This document shows, in pieces, positions 52,404 through 64,000 of a stretch of 64,000 nt of DNA (position 1 is the stretch's first letter; each line of letters opens with the position of its first letter). The position numbers and the translations under genes are program-made. The notes under the pieces are model-generated. The model was not told the DNA's origin. It did not search any database and was given only the letters and a program-made list of their open reading frames with translations. Origin of the DNA: Notospermus geniculatus (Eukaryota; Nemertea; Pilidiophora; Heteronemertea; Lineidae); assembly GCA_002633025.1 (NCBI GenBank), contig NMRB01001401.1, positions 45,298-109,297 of the forward strand, in the 5' to 3' direction.

Positions 52404-55400
52404 ATGACGACTCCCAACATATCCAAGGTCAAATGGACGGCCATCCTTTGTCTACTAGGCATACTGGTGACAAGTTCCTCGGCCCAGGATGTCAACATCA
52501 CAGCTCTAACACGTGATGAATTCCTGGATGAAATTCTGAAGATTGTGTTCACTGATTACGTCGATACTGCCTCCTATATGCTGAATTCGGTAAATAAGAA
52601 CACGATTGCCAATGTCTCGGCACCATGTTTGGCGGACGTGAGGAGCCTTCTTGCGGGGATAAAGGCGAAAGATGATTGGGCGATGAACAGTGAGTATGCA
52701 TAGGCCTAATCAATGTCGCATGGCGGAATAAGGCAGTTGCCGTTCTTTCGACAAGTGCTTGTATTTTACCACTGACTTGTGCACATCAACCTTGACACTT
52801 TGCCCATATTGAAGTCAGGGTGAATTATACTTTACACAAGCGCCTGAGACTCGAACTGCTGACGAGCATTATACACAGACCAACTTCATCCACGATCCAC
52901 GCTCAGTATGCCGACAAAATCTGGTAATGACATTTCATTTGTCTCGCATATTGAGATACTTTGTTGACTATGTATGTTTCAAATTTGTATTCCAGTTTTG
53001 GACTCATTCGGAAAACCTCCGGCAGGGATAAAGCTATATAACCAGAATTGGTTAGGGAACTTCGACCAGTGCAGGGCGTCGAAAGTCGAGAATTCGAACA
53101 CTGGTAACATCTACTGTCGAGTCAAACTGGCGTTTCATGGCACTTGGAATACTTATGTTAGTATAGATCGTTCAGAAACACTGGTCCCACTGGTTGAATT
53201 TTCAGTTCTCACGTGTCAGCTTTACAGACCATAAACCTTCTATCCACTCTGTTCAGTACACTTACTTTTGTATTGGTGCCAATCGTGGAATTATGTGTGA
53301 AGAAAAAAAACTTTACGTATGTGACTGTGGACTCGATAGCGTCATGCAGAGTCAATACGTAAATTAGGACCAAACGTGAAGTCCACAGTTTGTCGATTTG
53401 CGGCGGCCATGTGTCCTCCTTTGTGCAGTACAGAGTGATGTCCCCATTGACTGCTGACCTCAGTATAGGTGCGGAATACAGTCATGTTGCCATCTTGAAA
53501 TATCAAGACCCCGGGGTCCATATAACATTTAAATCTAAGTGTTACTGTGATACTTACCACTTGAGTTGAACAAAGGATAGGTGTCACACTTAGACTTAAG
53601 TACGTGTACATGTAGTTTTATGAATTTGGTGGTCCCAGGTCATTTTACCTTCGGAGTTCACTTCAGGGGAGACAGAAGACGTAGCGATTTTAATGATTCA
53701 AGGTGCATGTTTGTCCATGTGCACCTGAGATTTATAGTGCGCTGTCTCTCTTTTAGGAGAAGAGTCTGCAAACCGCCCTCTGCATGCCTGGCAGCTGCAA
53801 TGCTGCTGACACCAGGGAATTGACAAGGATTGGATTGGTAGCCTTCGAAAGGAAGCCCCTCTCCGACAGAGCGAAATTCAAAGTGTTCAAAGTGGTTGAT
53901 AGTGATTGTTTTAAGGATCCCGTTCCGGTATCAGGATGGACTTGGGTGATGATGTAAGTCCTTGCCAGAGTCAACCAACTGGTGGAACTATAGTTTGTCA
54001 TTTGAGAAACCACAAATTACACCTGTTGGTTGTAAGCTTGGAGGTATCCGGAAAGATTATATTTACTCGTCAAAAAAACTCAGATTTGCACGCAAGTTGG
54101 AGTACGTCTCCAAACAAGTCTTCAAATGGACGACACTGCATTGAGGACTTGTCTTTAGTTTTATATTAGGTAGATACTGGAGACAATGTACATGTACGTA
54201 CAACGTAGCCAAATGTTTTCAGCGCCGTTCTCTGCCTTATTGGTATCTTAATGCTCGCCGGTACAATATACGACCTGGTCCTGAAGGGGCAACAACCTGG
54301 CGGTTGCTGCTACAGAGGTCCCAGAACCTGTACGTACGAGATGAGCGGGCAGCCCGAGAACGATGCTACCGTGCAGGGGGAGGAGACCAAATCAACGGAT
54401 GTCGACGCGAATGACAGTGCGGCAAACGCCGAAGAGAAAAACCAAGAAGAAAAACCATTAAGTAAGTTTGTCCTCGTTGTTAGAAGTCTCTTTCTCTCGT
54501 AACTGTACATGCGTCTTGGCCGCTTCCACTGACCTGAACAAGATGAACGGTAAAATTTTGAATTTTCTGCTCTCTTTCTCTTGCCCCCTCTTCCTTTGTT
54601 AGGCGTACCTTTGCGGTTGCTGCTCGCCTTTTCTGTTTACACCAACGGGAGGAAGATACTAGACACGCGCGTGTCCGATGCGACGTTGACATCACTTCAT
54701 GGGATCCGATTTTTCAGCATGGTCTGGATAATTCAGGGACACACAATGTGGTGGATCGTGCTCACGAAAAACTGGGGTATGTTCCAGCCCGTAGTTCAAA
54801 TCGCCCCGGAGTTCGTGTCCCGGGGTTCGTTTACTGCTGTAGTGATTTTTGACTATTCAAGTAAGGTAGACATCGTCCCTTAAGTCTATTTTGCCCAACT
54901 ACAGGTAAAACCCGTGCGGCGTTGCTTTTTCATCTTGAAATATCAAGGCCTACAGATCAGACAATATCGTCGACTGATTTGTTCCGGTCATGGTTCGGAC
55001 GTATGGGCCTTTAGTGCGACCGCTTGTACGCACACGAACGCGAACACGGAAAGTTTCGTGTTCGCGATGTGACGTCACGGGGTATCCGCGTTGGGTTGGG
55101 CTGACTGGTAAATTCATCATTTCATTATACTATGTGTACATTTTCAGCAAATCAAAAAGATGTATGGTTGACAATGCTAGGCGGATCTCTATATTATGTA
55201 TGGCTTGCGAGCGGTGAATTCGCAGTTGATACGTTTTTTCTCCTAAGGTTCGTACCAGACCTGCAGAAGCCTCACACAGGCCCACATAGCTATATGGACG
55301 GTTATGTCTTACATTCCCGGATGGGGTAAATTTGCCATTTTCATGTCACACTAGGCCTATGGACGATATGAGATTTCTCCTTTCGCACTTTTGGCAACGT

Positions 55401-58370
55401 AGGCCTGTTTGGAAAGTGCTCGTGCGAATGTGCACCAGTAACAATTACGGACATGGTACATGTACTGTACATGTACGCTTGTATGATGTGCATTTGCATG
55501 ATGAGGTACACCTCGTCTCCAGGCTCTCTGATGATATAGGCCTACTCATGGGGTGCAATTTCATTGTTTGTCACAACAGACTGAATTGTTGATTTTTCAG
55601 TGGAACGCTCTTGGGGTATTTATTCTTCCCCGAAATGAAAAGACGAGGCGGACCAAGAAAGATCAACTGGCTTTATTACTTCTTCCATCGTTGGTGGAGG
55701 TAGGAACGAATACTTGAAAAGTGCAAGCTTGTCAACACCATCGAAGGGCCATTTGTTACCACTTTTGTTTCGAGTTTGCCTGATCATTGCTCAGCCTGGG
55801 AATAGCTTGCAGTCTGACACGCAGATCTAACCCGTGGTTTCCTTTCAGACTGACTCCAACATTATGGCTGGTGATGTTCACCTATATGTTCTTGTATCCA
55901 CTATTTTATAACGGACCTGGGTATTCGCAAGAGATCGGTGGCCCAGAAAGCAATTGTTTTCGTAATATATGGGGGACTCTTCTCTACGTCAACAATTACA
56001 TTAAGGATGTTACTGTAAGTACAGTCGGCACGATATTCCCACTTTTTGTCGACAGCCGGTGTAACGTTGATCAGTGTTCCCCGTATTTCTGTGTTTTTCT
56101 TATTGTTTCCCTCCTGACGGATTAAGCGGCAACTAACCCAACAATAACCATTGTAGGCCGCGTCTGTTGTTGGGGAACACTGAGCTACAGAAACACTCAC
56201 CTACGTTACACCTGTGCCACCGCACGATTTCGGAAACACTTTACTAGTATATATTACTCAGCGGGGCATGGCCATCAACCCAACTCTCCATACATGTGGG
56301 CCCTATTTTACTTCCAGTGCATGGGTTGGAGCTGGTATTTGGCGTGCGAGTGGCAGTTTTACTGTGGCGCTCCGATAATATTCCTCTGTTTCCACAGGTG
56401 AGTGTCAGTTTCTTTCTGTCCAAACTTTCTGGACGGCTGTTCGAAGAATAAAACGTTGTAGGCCTAGCAGTGATCGCGAGTGATGCGGTCTCGTGTCATC
56501 CGTTGGGCGGCGCTGTAGTCGTATATTACCTGGAGTCGCAACTGATGTAGTTTTGGTCGGCTGTGACTCCACATCATCCCTACACTACAAGTACATGTAT
56601 GTTCCGCCCAGCGTTTTTCTGAGAATGCAGCGTTTTTCCCAGGTACGACTACAGGAGTTAACATCTATATTTTGCAAGGAAGCAGGCGTTGGTGTCGACA
56701 ACTTAAGCAACTTCTTGTGCAGCGGCTCATTATGACGTCACTTCTGACTGGCGGTCCACCATGCTGGCGGTTTTGGCAATTTGGGCCGACTAGAGGGAAG
56801 TCTTCCTTTGTTGTCAACACGATCAACTGGTGCGGTTGCCTTCTTGATTTTGTCACATTATTTTGTTCCTAGGTCTTGGAAGCTCGGGCTCGCCAGCATC
56901 ATCACTTCCGTATTGGTGCAGATCGTCAGCACAGTTGCGATCATCGTTGTTTTCCATTACGACTCTCCATTACAATTATTCGACCCATCATATTTTGGCG
57001 GCATCTTCCGTTTTGGTGATTATGCTCTCGGACTCGGCCTTGGTTACCTTCTCAGGAAATACAAGGGGAAGAACATCAGAATTACTCGGGTATGTGCTTC
57101 ACCAAACCGGAATGACATCAGTATATCTGACAGCGTGAAACACTACACTCACCCACAGAAACACTGGCAGATAGGCCTTTAACACCGGCCCGATGTGCGC
57201 CGGTGGGATTGTAAATCGGATTCGTCAGTTTCTGTTCAACTTCGCTTTTGGTTAGGCCTGTTGTTTCAAATAAAGCCCTAGTTCTTTTCAACTGTTTCCA
57301 GGGGAAACAAGCCCTCGCCTGGCTCTTGATGATATTTCTATGGTATCCGATTTGGATACCATGGCACGCATTCACTGAGGGGAACCTAGCTTTCAGTGCC
57401 GTGTATGTTGGAGCGAGAAGATGGTGGTGGGTCCTCGGCGTAGCTTGGATCATATTTGCATGCACCAATGGATATGGCGGTAAGGATATCTCTGCCCAGG
57501 GTTTTGCGACTTTTCGGAAAAGGTAGACCAATGAAAGGATCAAAGTCCTTGAGCGATCGCCCTTCTATCATCACCTTCGAAGTCTCATTTTTTGCCCGAA
57601 CACTAATAGCAGTATGGCGGTGCTGTCCGCCATTTATAAATGCAGATAGAGGTCAGAGGTCAGATGGGATGTTCGTCAGAGAAAGGGTCAACGGTGACAT
57701 GTGATGTTGGAGACTACCGGTCGGCGCGGTCCATTGAGGTCCGCAATCAGATTTCCTCATACTTGGTACTCATGGAACATACTGATCAGGAAACTTCTGA
57801 TTTCAGGATTTATCAATAAACTTCTGTCATGGCGAGCTCTAATTCCCCTCAGTCGGCTGACCTACTGCGCCTACTTGGTGCACCCTGTGCTGATGTACGT
57901 GTTTGAGCAAGGACGAAGGACTCTTTTCTATAGCACTGATATCTCACTCGTAAGTAACGGAAGCTCTTGGATGTGGATTTTGAACGGCCCGATTGGCCTA
58001 TGACAGCTTTAGCAAGGGGCATTGGCGAACAAGGGTAGTAAAAATATTACACCTTGTGTAGTTGGGGCATCAGTTCTAATTCTCATTCAGTTCCCTGTAA
58101 TTTTGGTTTATCTCGTACTATTAAAGTTTTGCATTTCATTTCCAGCACTATCTGATAACGGGACATCTATTCAACACGTATATCATCTCCTTCGTCGTAT
58201 CCTTGGCATTTGAGGCGCCCGTGATAGCCCTGGAGAAAGAGTTCTTCAAATGTCGTAAGGGGCAGACTGATGCTGTGCCATCCGAAGCCAAAAGCAACGA
58301 AAGTAAAACCAACACGGTTTTTGTGGAATCCAAAGATGCCAACGACTGTGAGGTTGGAATAAAAACATGA
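52404..58370 (+). CDS. nrf-6-like: NRF-6-like acyltransferase, array copy D (13 exons, intact)
   Basis: Exons: 52404-52689, 52996-53156, 53757-53953, 54223-54461, 54603-54776, 55148-55247, 55601-55699, 55849-56014, 56318-56397, 56873-57089, 57302-57479, 57807-57949 and 58146-58370; together 754 residues without a stop. It has the same layout and catalytic Arg-X10-His motif (GIRFFSMVWIIQGH) as copies A and C. Particular features: the first membrane helix reads GTIYDL where the other copies have GTICDL; exon 3 is three codons longer, with a repeated FKV motif; exon 5 ends HTMWWIVLTKNW, not HTFFW; and the tail has lost the GGSKC segment, leaving FFKCRKGQTD. Intron 8 carries a hairpin element absent from A. 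Function beyond the family level cannot be inferred. Confidence 0.93.
56058..56212. mobile_element. Hairpin element in intron 8 of copy D
   Basis: The left arm ggtgtaacgttgatcagtgt and right arm acactgagctacag...acgttacacc are inverted copies separated by about 100 bases. Not present in the matching intron of copy C. Confidence 0.6.
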
Positions 58371-58425
58371 AAAACAAATCTTTGGCGTTGGAAGGATATC
58401 GACAAAGGCTGCATCTCGTCTTCAC

Positions 58426-58567
58426 AGACATAGGCCATAGACATAGATATAGACAGAGGCCATAGACATAGATATAGACAGAGACATAGACATAGATATA
58501 GATATAGACATAGATATAGACAGAGACCATAGACATAGACATAGACATAGACATAGATATAGACAGG
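58426..58567. repeat. ATAGAC/ATAGAT microsatellite
   Basis: A six-base periodic tract (catagacatagatatagaca and variants). It gives low-complexity open frames on the minus strand that are not genes. Confidence 0.85.
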
Positions 58568-59350
58568 AGGACATTATCTTGGAGGACCCTACTCCTGAAG
58601 TAGATAGGCCTATGTACAAATATAGACATAATTCTTGATAATAATTTCGGACGTTGCGTTGCCATTGGAGGACAATTTACCGCATGATGCATGTTCATAA
58701 CTGACGACTTAACCAATACTTCACTATTTTGTAGACTATACCAAATGTGCGCATAGAATGTTCCCATGAAAGGGGAGGGGCATGCATGCCCCGGTTCTAT
58801 CAGAAATATTGTATTTTCCAAACAACCCGTTACAAAATGCACGTAGTACATCAGGTCCATTCGCCGACAATGTAGTTAGTCCCTCGGGTTGGAGAGTGGC
58901 GCGCACGGCGAGAGTTGCGCCGGCTGTCGAGAAAGAGTGGCAATACCGTACCCTGAATTCTATGGAAAGCATTCCTGCTCCTACTACTGGTGTCGAATCT
59001 CCAGAAAATAGGCTACGTCTGGAATTATTCTAGTCATTCCGAAGTTGCTCAAATTGTAAGAAATCCAATAAAAGTTAACGATGCAAAGAACATGGTTGAG
59101 GATTTTTTCCCTATACCATCGCCATTAGTTCCTCATTTGCCGCTAGGAGCGCTGTACACTCTACCAAATATGGTTAATAACCCCTATATGGAAATCTTGC
59201 AATTTCCATGAAACAGGGTCAGGGAATCCACGGAACGGTTCATGCGGTTTGCTTCGTAGCCGCAACGATTTGTAGTTACATTTGCTTAGCTCGGGTGGCA
59301 GCACAAGTCTGTTGGCGCCGCTCCACGTGACAGTTTTCTGCTGCCAGATA

Positions 59351-59407
59351 GTCAATTATTGCTGTCAGACAGCAATGATTGCTTGCTGTCTGACAGCAAT
59401 AATTGAC
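59351..59407. repeat. Perfect 25-base-arm hairpin
   Basis: 59351-59375 and 59383-59407 are exact inverted copies around a 7-base loop (tgattgc). No coding context. Confidence 0.85.
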
Positions 59408-60359
59408 CTCTAGGTTGAACCAGACTTAAGTCTTTTTTTGACGCTTGAAATGCTCGCTGATCAAATTTTTCATCCATTTTTTGGAAATTCACTGAGATTC
59501 CGGGCATATTGGGGCTTCAGTGTATAAACCCGCATGTAGGCCTTTATTGAGCATATTCACAAAATCGGATGAAAAATTTGATCGTGTACAGCGGGCATAA
59601 ACCTTGTATGAAATGGACACCTCATAGGCTCTGGTCATATTAAACTCATCCATCTTAGAGGACTTAGTGTCGCTTACCTAACTAGGCCTAAGTGGGAGGG
59701 GCTTGAATACCTAGAAGTGGTCTTACATCGATGAAACTAGAGTATATCAATACATGTATATCAACATGTCAGAACAACCCAAGTACAGTAAGTCGGACTT
59801 TGGCTATTTTGCCATGCAAGTCCGCTCCTTCATATTATGAGTTCTATCCTGTACCGCCAGGCGGCGTTGACGACTGAAATCCGTACCTCCCATCGACAGC
59901 TAATTGTCCCACGTGACACCTTGATGGTTTGATCACTTCTACACGCACGCTTCGTGACTAGATAGCGAGCGAACATCACGGATAACGCTACACGCATGTA
60001 GAGAAGGGACTTTTCGTGTTAGATAACCGCCCAGATGAGCATCAAACTTTCACCTGGATAAAATTTGACATTCTGAAGGAAGTTCTTCAAAATGCCTTGG
60101 CTTGTGTATCAATTTGTGTACAGTTTATTGGGGGTTTATTTCGCGATGATGTTGGGCGAGAGGTCAGGATTAGCGGCGGGAAGCGTTCCTCTCTCTATTT
60201 ACTGGAACTCTAGTAATGAAATGTAAGTAGTCGTTTATTTTTCGCCTTATTCTTAGGAGTGTTTCGTTTTAGAGCTGTGGAAACACTTTGGAAGTTTACT
60301 TATTACTTCAGAGGAATTCATGGAAATGTTTTTTCGCTGATTTTTCTTGTGAGTTTTTA

Positions 60360-60397
60360 CCATGGAAGTATTATAACACTTTATAATACTTCCATGG
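60360..60397. repeat. Perfect 17-base-arm hairpin
   Basis: ccatggaagtattataa and its exact complement are separated by four bases (cact). Confidence 0.85.
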
Positions 60398-60449
60398 TTT
60401 TACAAACTGTGAATGTCAGTGTCACACTGACTTTTTGCTGTGTGTGTAG

Positions 60450-60690
60450 ACGATTCTCGAATTCACAGATCTGCGCACTTCCGCCGAAATCGCAATCACA
60501 ACCTCGATCTGAAACCAGCTGACGTGACGCAATCCATGATTCAGCAATGGTCGACTCTGACGCCATTAAAGTCACTGTCTTGGGGTTGTCTGCGCCACGG
60601 CATTATTCAGTTGTTTTCAGACCGAGGTTATTGTGGCGATTTCAGCGGAAGTGCGCAGGTCTTTCTCGTTTACGTCAATTTGAGAATTGT
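60450..60690. mobile_element. Degraded inverted-repeat element
   Basis: Segments around gattctcgaattcac, tgcgcacttccgccgaaatc and cctcgatctgaaa on the left reappear inverted on the right (gatttcagcggaagtgcgca, tttcagaccgagg, tgagaattgtc). The match is imperfect, which suggests an old insertion. Confidence 0.55.
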
Positions 60691-62054
60691 CTATTTTCCA
60701 TCATTTTCTACAACAAGTTTGAGTGTCCTAAAACTATAACACCTTGCTCCAGTGCAAACCTGCCTCAGATTTCACACATCCCTCTCTGGGAGCATGGAAG
60801 TATGCCCTTCCTTATCTTATTTACCTTATCTTTTATTTTCAAGAGCAGGAAACTCTGCAGATTTTCTATCCTACACATCAATGCCTGAATTAACCCTTCT
60901 ATTGTGTTTTGCTACTTCCAGGCCCTTAACAATAGCTCCTTATCAGTTCTTTGTCTTTTCTAATGACCTGTTATCTCAGGTCATTGGCCCTTTTGTTTCC
61001 CCTCAGTTAACCCTCTAAAGGGCCAGACTTTCCTTACCCCAGCTTTGTAGGTGAGAAACCCTCCTTTGATTGTTGTTTAATCATCTTTGGCTGGTGTCCC
61101 CAGGGGGGTTGAAAGGATTGGGCTGTGTGCTGGTATGGTGCTGTCCCGTGTATGGCTTGGTCAGGCATGGTCAAGGGTCAACACCATTGTCCATTCTGTG
61201 TGTCATGGGTGGGCTATAAGGGCTCATTGACAGCAGTAGGTCTTCTTATCCAAAAATGTTTGGGGGGGGGGGCGGGCAAGTAAATATTTGAAGTGGCCTG
61301 CCAAGATCTGTCTGAATACCCCCAGCAAATAGAAAAAATTGAATGTAAACCTGGTTTGCATCATCCTTTGGATTAAGATGTGCGCAGGGTAAGGATAAAT
61401 TGTCAATAGGCCCTACTTCTCTATGAAGCGATTTGAGGCCAGTGTTCGAACTTAGTCCTAGGCCTTATTACCCGGCCTTATTACTGAAATGTTAAGGCCT
61501 AGAATCTCCAGCTTTGCCTGAAACAGGGTCAGTACAGTAGCCGAAGCAGTGAGCTGTGAATTTTTCCTGACCTGCCTGAACCCCAACACTTCATTCAATG
61601 TGTTCTTACTTCAACACTTCTCATGGTCAATGAAACATAATACTTGAATACATTTTGTAGTTTTTCACCTTTCATTATGAGAAAAATATTTCTGTCCAAG
61701 CACCACTTATCTTCTTCAGACGAGTTTGAAGGGATCTTCAACGGCTGTTGAGTTCACATCATGTTGAAAAATGAAAATACATTTCTCTGTTGTTCACATG
61801 CGTATGTGGCAGTGTTTTATGCTTATCAAAGTCCTTGAAATGGCCAAAGATTAGAACCACTTGGGAAAAGAAAGTTCTCCACCCTCTTCAAATAGGAATT
61901 TGATGGGAAATCTCTATTTGTGGCATTATGTTGGGGAATTTTGACAATCAGAATTCCTGTGTACTGGATTGCTTTTATTTACTGTATGGCTGTTACAGTA
62001 TTGCCTAACTGCTGTTGCTTTTAGACTAGACATATGTCACCCAGTCTGGGAAAA

Positions 62055-62218
62055 CCAGGGCCCGGTTGCACGAAACTCACGACAGCGCTATCTTGGTGTT
62101 AGCGCTATCTTCATGTTAGATGACGTAAAAATCCTTTGTTCTTTTACGTCATTTAACATCAAGTTAGCGCTAACACCAAGATTAGCGCTGTCGTGAGTTT
62201 CGTGCAACCGGGCCCTGG
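62055..62218. mobile_element. Inverted-repeat element with CCAGGGCCCGGTTGCAC ends
   Basis: The ends ccagggcccggttgcacgaa and ttcgtgcaaccgggccctgg are perfect inverted repeats. The arms (ctcacgacagcgctatcttg and complement) continue for about 70 bases. The terminal ccagggcccg is shared with the element at 18178-18291. Confidence 0.8.
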
Positions 62219-64000
62219 CCCAGGTCTCCAGGCGGTGACAAGGCCCTTGACTACCCTGTTAGGTCATCAACTCATTGCTGAAGAATAGCTGAATTGATTT
62301 CAGCCTTTGCGGGGTAACCACTGATGTGCCCGGGTAACCATTAACCATTTCCTCCTGGGAGACTTGTGACTGGTTTTCCCAGATTGGGTCACATATTTGC
62401 TTTCATCGGCTGATGATTGATGCAAAAAATGAAACGGAATGTTGCACATTATCTCGGTCATATCAACTGAGTGTACATTTGGAACTATGTTGATTTCAGT
62501 CAGGTCAGAATTGATATTTTCATGCACTCGTCCATGCCAAATGAGAAATTACAGCCTAAATGGCCAATCAAAACATTTGTTCATCATCATTGATTTTGGG
62601 AATAATTCAATGTAACTGAGGCGTGTCAGTTTCCCGGGAGTTGAAAAGCTTTCAATTCATGCGACTCCATCACATTTTCCAATTTTCTGAATAGATATGA
62701 GGAAATCAATTCAATGATATTTATACTCGATTGATGGAGAATGTTGCCTCAAGTTTTGCAAATATTTGTCCAGAATCCATTGATTTTCAACAGATACAAT
62801 GATGCTGAAATCGTGCTTTTTTAGCTTCGCCATCTTTCTGTCATTTTCGAATGAGCAGAATGTTATGATTTTGTTGTAGGCCTAACCATATTCTCTTAAA
62901 GGTGTTCATATCGGAAACTTCCCCTCTCCTGCCCCCCTCATTTGGCAGAGGGGGTGTTACGGTGCATTGGATGTCAATGGTGATGATAGGCCTGTTCTTG
63001 TTGGTACCTGGCAAAAAGGTTTGAAATTGTGGTAGACGGTGTGTATATGTTCCTAATGTGTGGAAACACAAACATTCTCAACCCTATACATGACTTATCT
63101 TATCAACATTCAAAAATCCTTGGTTACCAAATGATAATCCTGCCCCAGCCTCAATGCACAGCATAACTGTCCTATACAGCAGACAAGCAATGTTTTTGTA
63201 ACACTCAGCCCATTGTGGCTAGCTCATTCCAAAGGGTTTAGGAGTCCATCACAAGCGAACCATTCTGAGCTGGCCAGGTCCATTCACAGCAGTACCAGTC
63301 TGCTATGGGCTGTTTATGTTTGGTGCTTTGTCTGGTAGTGGAATGAAATTCTTCGTTCATGGGTGTCCATGGTCCATGGTATTGCAAAGAACGCCATCCC
63401 ACACCTCAGGATTCCCTGGGTATTTATCCAGGGTTGGGCCTAGCCAATGATTGAGAAGCCAGCGGACTTCATGAACAACGTTTTCTCGTCCATGTGTACA
63501 GAAGTTGAAGCTAGAGCAACAGTCTCGACTAGAAAGACTGAAAAAAGCATAGTGCTTCAACAACCACTTTCAACCCCTCGACCCATCTTCAGTCCAAGTG
63601 GAAGATGGTAGGATCCAATCGCAATCTCTCACCTGGCGTTATCATTGTTTCACCTGAACTATGAAGAACGCTGTTTCCTCATTTCCCTGTAGCCTTTGTT
63701 TTACTGTTGAATTGATCTGGATGAGTGAGAAAAGTCAGTCATGCTGAACATCGAAGTTGGTGCTTTGCTCCTCTTGTGTCCTTGTAACTCTGAAGTAGCG
63801 TGATCTGTTGAACATGTGGATTTTCCTTCTGAGAATCATCCTGTGGTAATCAGTGGTTCCTCGCCCTCACTTCCTTCATCACAGCCTTAATTACCTCAGG
63901 ATGATTGAAAGATTTCACGCTTCGGTTCCTTCCCATGCAAACATACTTGAGTTGGATTCTCTTAGTGTTCGGTGGTAGTAGGCATACCCCGCATCAGTTG

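Larger units (their letters stand above)
58371..64000. other. 3' flank of the array, no supported gene
   Basis: Contains a microsatellite, two short perfect hairpins, and two larger inverted-repeat elements. The remaining sequence, especially 61000-64000, is AT-rich single-copy DNA with stop codons in all frames and no domain I recognise. A 5' UTR or first exon of a further gene near 60000-60230 is conceivable but unsupported. Confidence 0.6.

Noticed and set aside
58246-58860. 204-codon minus-strand frame
   Set aside because: Composed of the microsatellite plus the reverse complement of copy D's last exon.
60016-60213. Possible first exon of a further gene
   Set aside because: A donor-like gtaagtag follows at about 60222, but there is no domain, no convincing partner exon and no supporting acceptor downstream in frame.

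Overview
This window is nuclear DNA from an intron-rich animal, most likely a marine invertebrate. I base that on GT-AG split genes, an atypical soluble guanylate cyclase of the invertebrate Gyc-88E type, a tandem array of NRF-6-like acyltransferases, many short inverted-repeat elements, and frequent 'taggcctac' and 'tacatgtac' words. I cannot name the species. There are no bacterial operons, CRISPR arrays or recognisable RNA genes. All confidently read genes lie on the + strand.

Layout. 1-5161 (possibly to 5911) is the 3' half of an atypical soluble guanylate cyclase: linker helix, complete cyclase domain and Ser/Pro-rich tail. 5912-11659 is non-coding and rich in inverted repeats, including one element nested inside another. 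11660-14271 is a tetraspanin whose first coding exon I could not find. 14272-19960 is non-coding, with a 471-base assembly gap at 16404-16874 and a stray duplicate of an ARF6 exon. 19961-23612 is an ARF6 small GTPase whose third exon is tandemly duplicated and whose complete copy carries a 2-base frameshift. 23613-30567 is non-coding and dominated by a roughly 2-kb tandem duplication.

30568-58370 holds four head-to-tail NRF-6-like (nose resistant to fluoxetine) acyltransferase-3 family genes, here called copies A to D. A, C and D each resolve into 13 exons with matching phases and uninterrupted frames of 750, 762 and 754 residues. Copy B has exons 1-4 and 10-13 but lacks exons 5-9; a single N sits exactly where they should be, so an assembly gap is likely. 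The spacers between copies are also related, so the duplicated unit (about 6-8 kb) includes flanking DNA. 58371-64000 has repeats and hairpins but no gene I can support.

The guanylate cyclase (cGMP signalling), tetraspanin (membrane organisation), ARF6 (membrane traffic) and NRF-6-like genes (multipass membrane acyltransferases) are unrelated neighbours as far as I can tell. The most interesting material is the NRF-6-like array, with conserved core exons and diverged loop and tail; the broken ARF6 locus; and several inverted-repeat element families whose insertion sites can be read by comparing paralogous copies.
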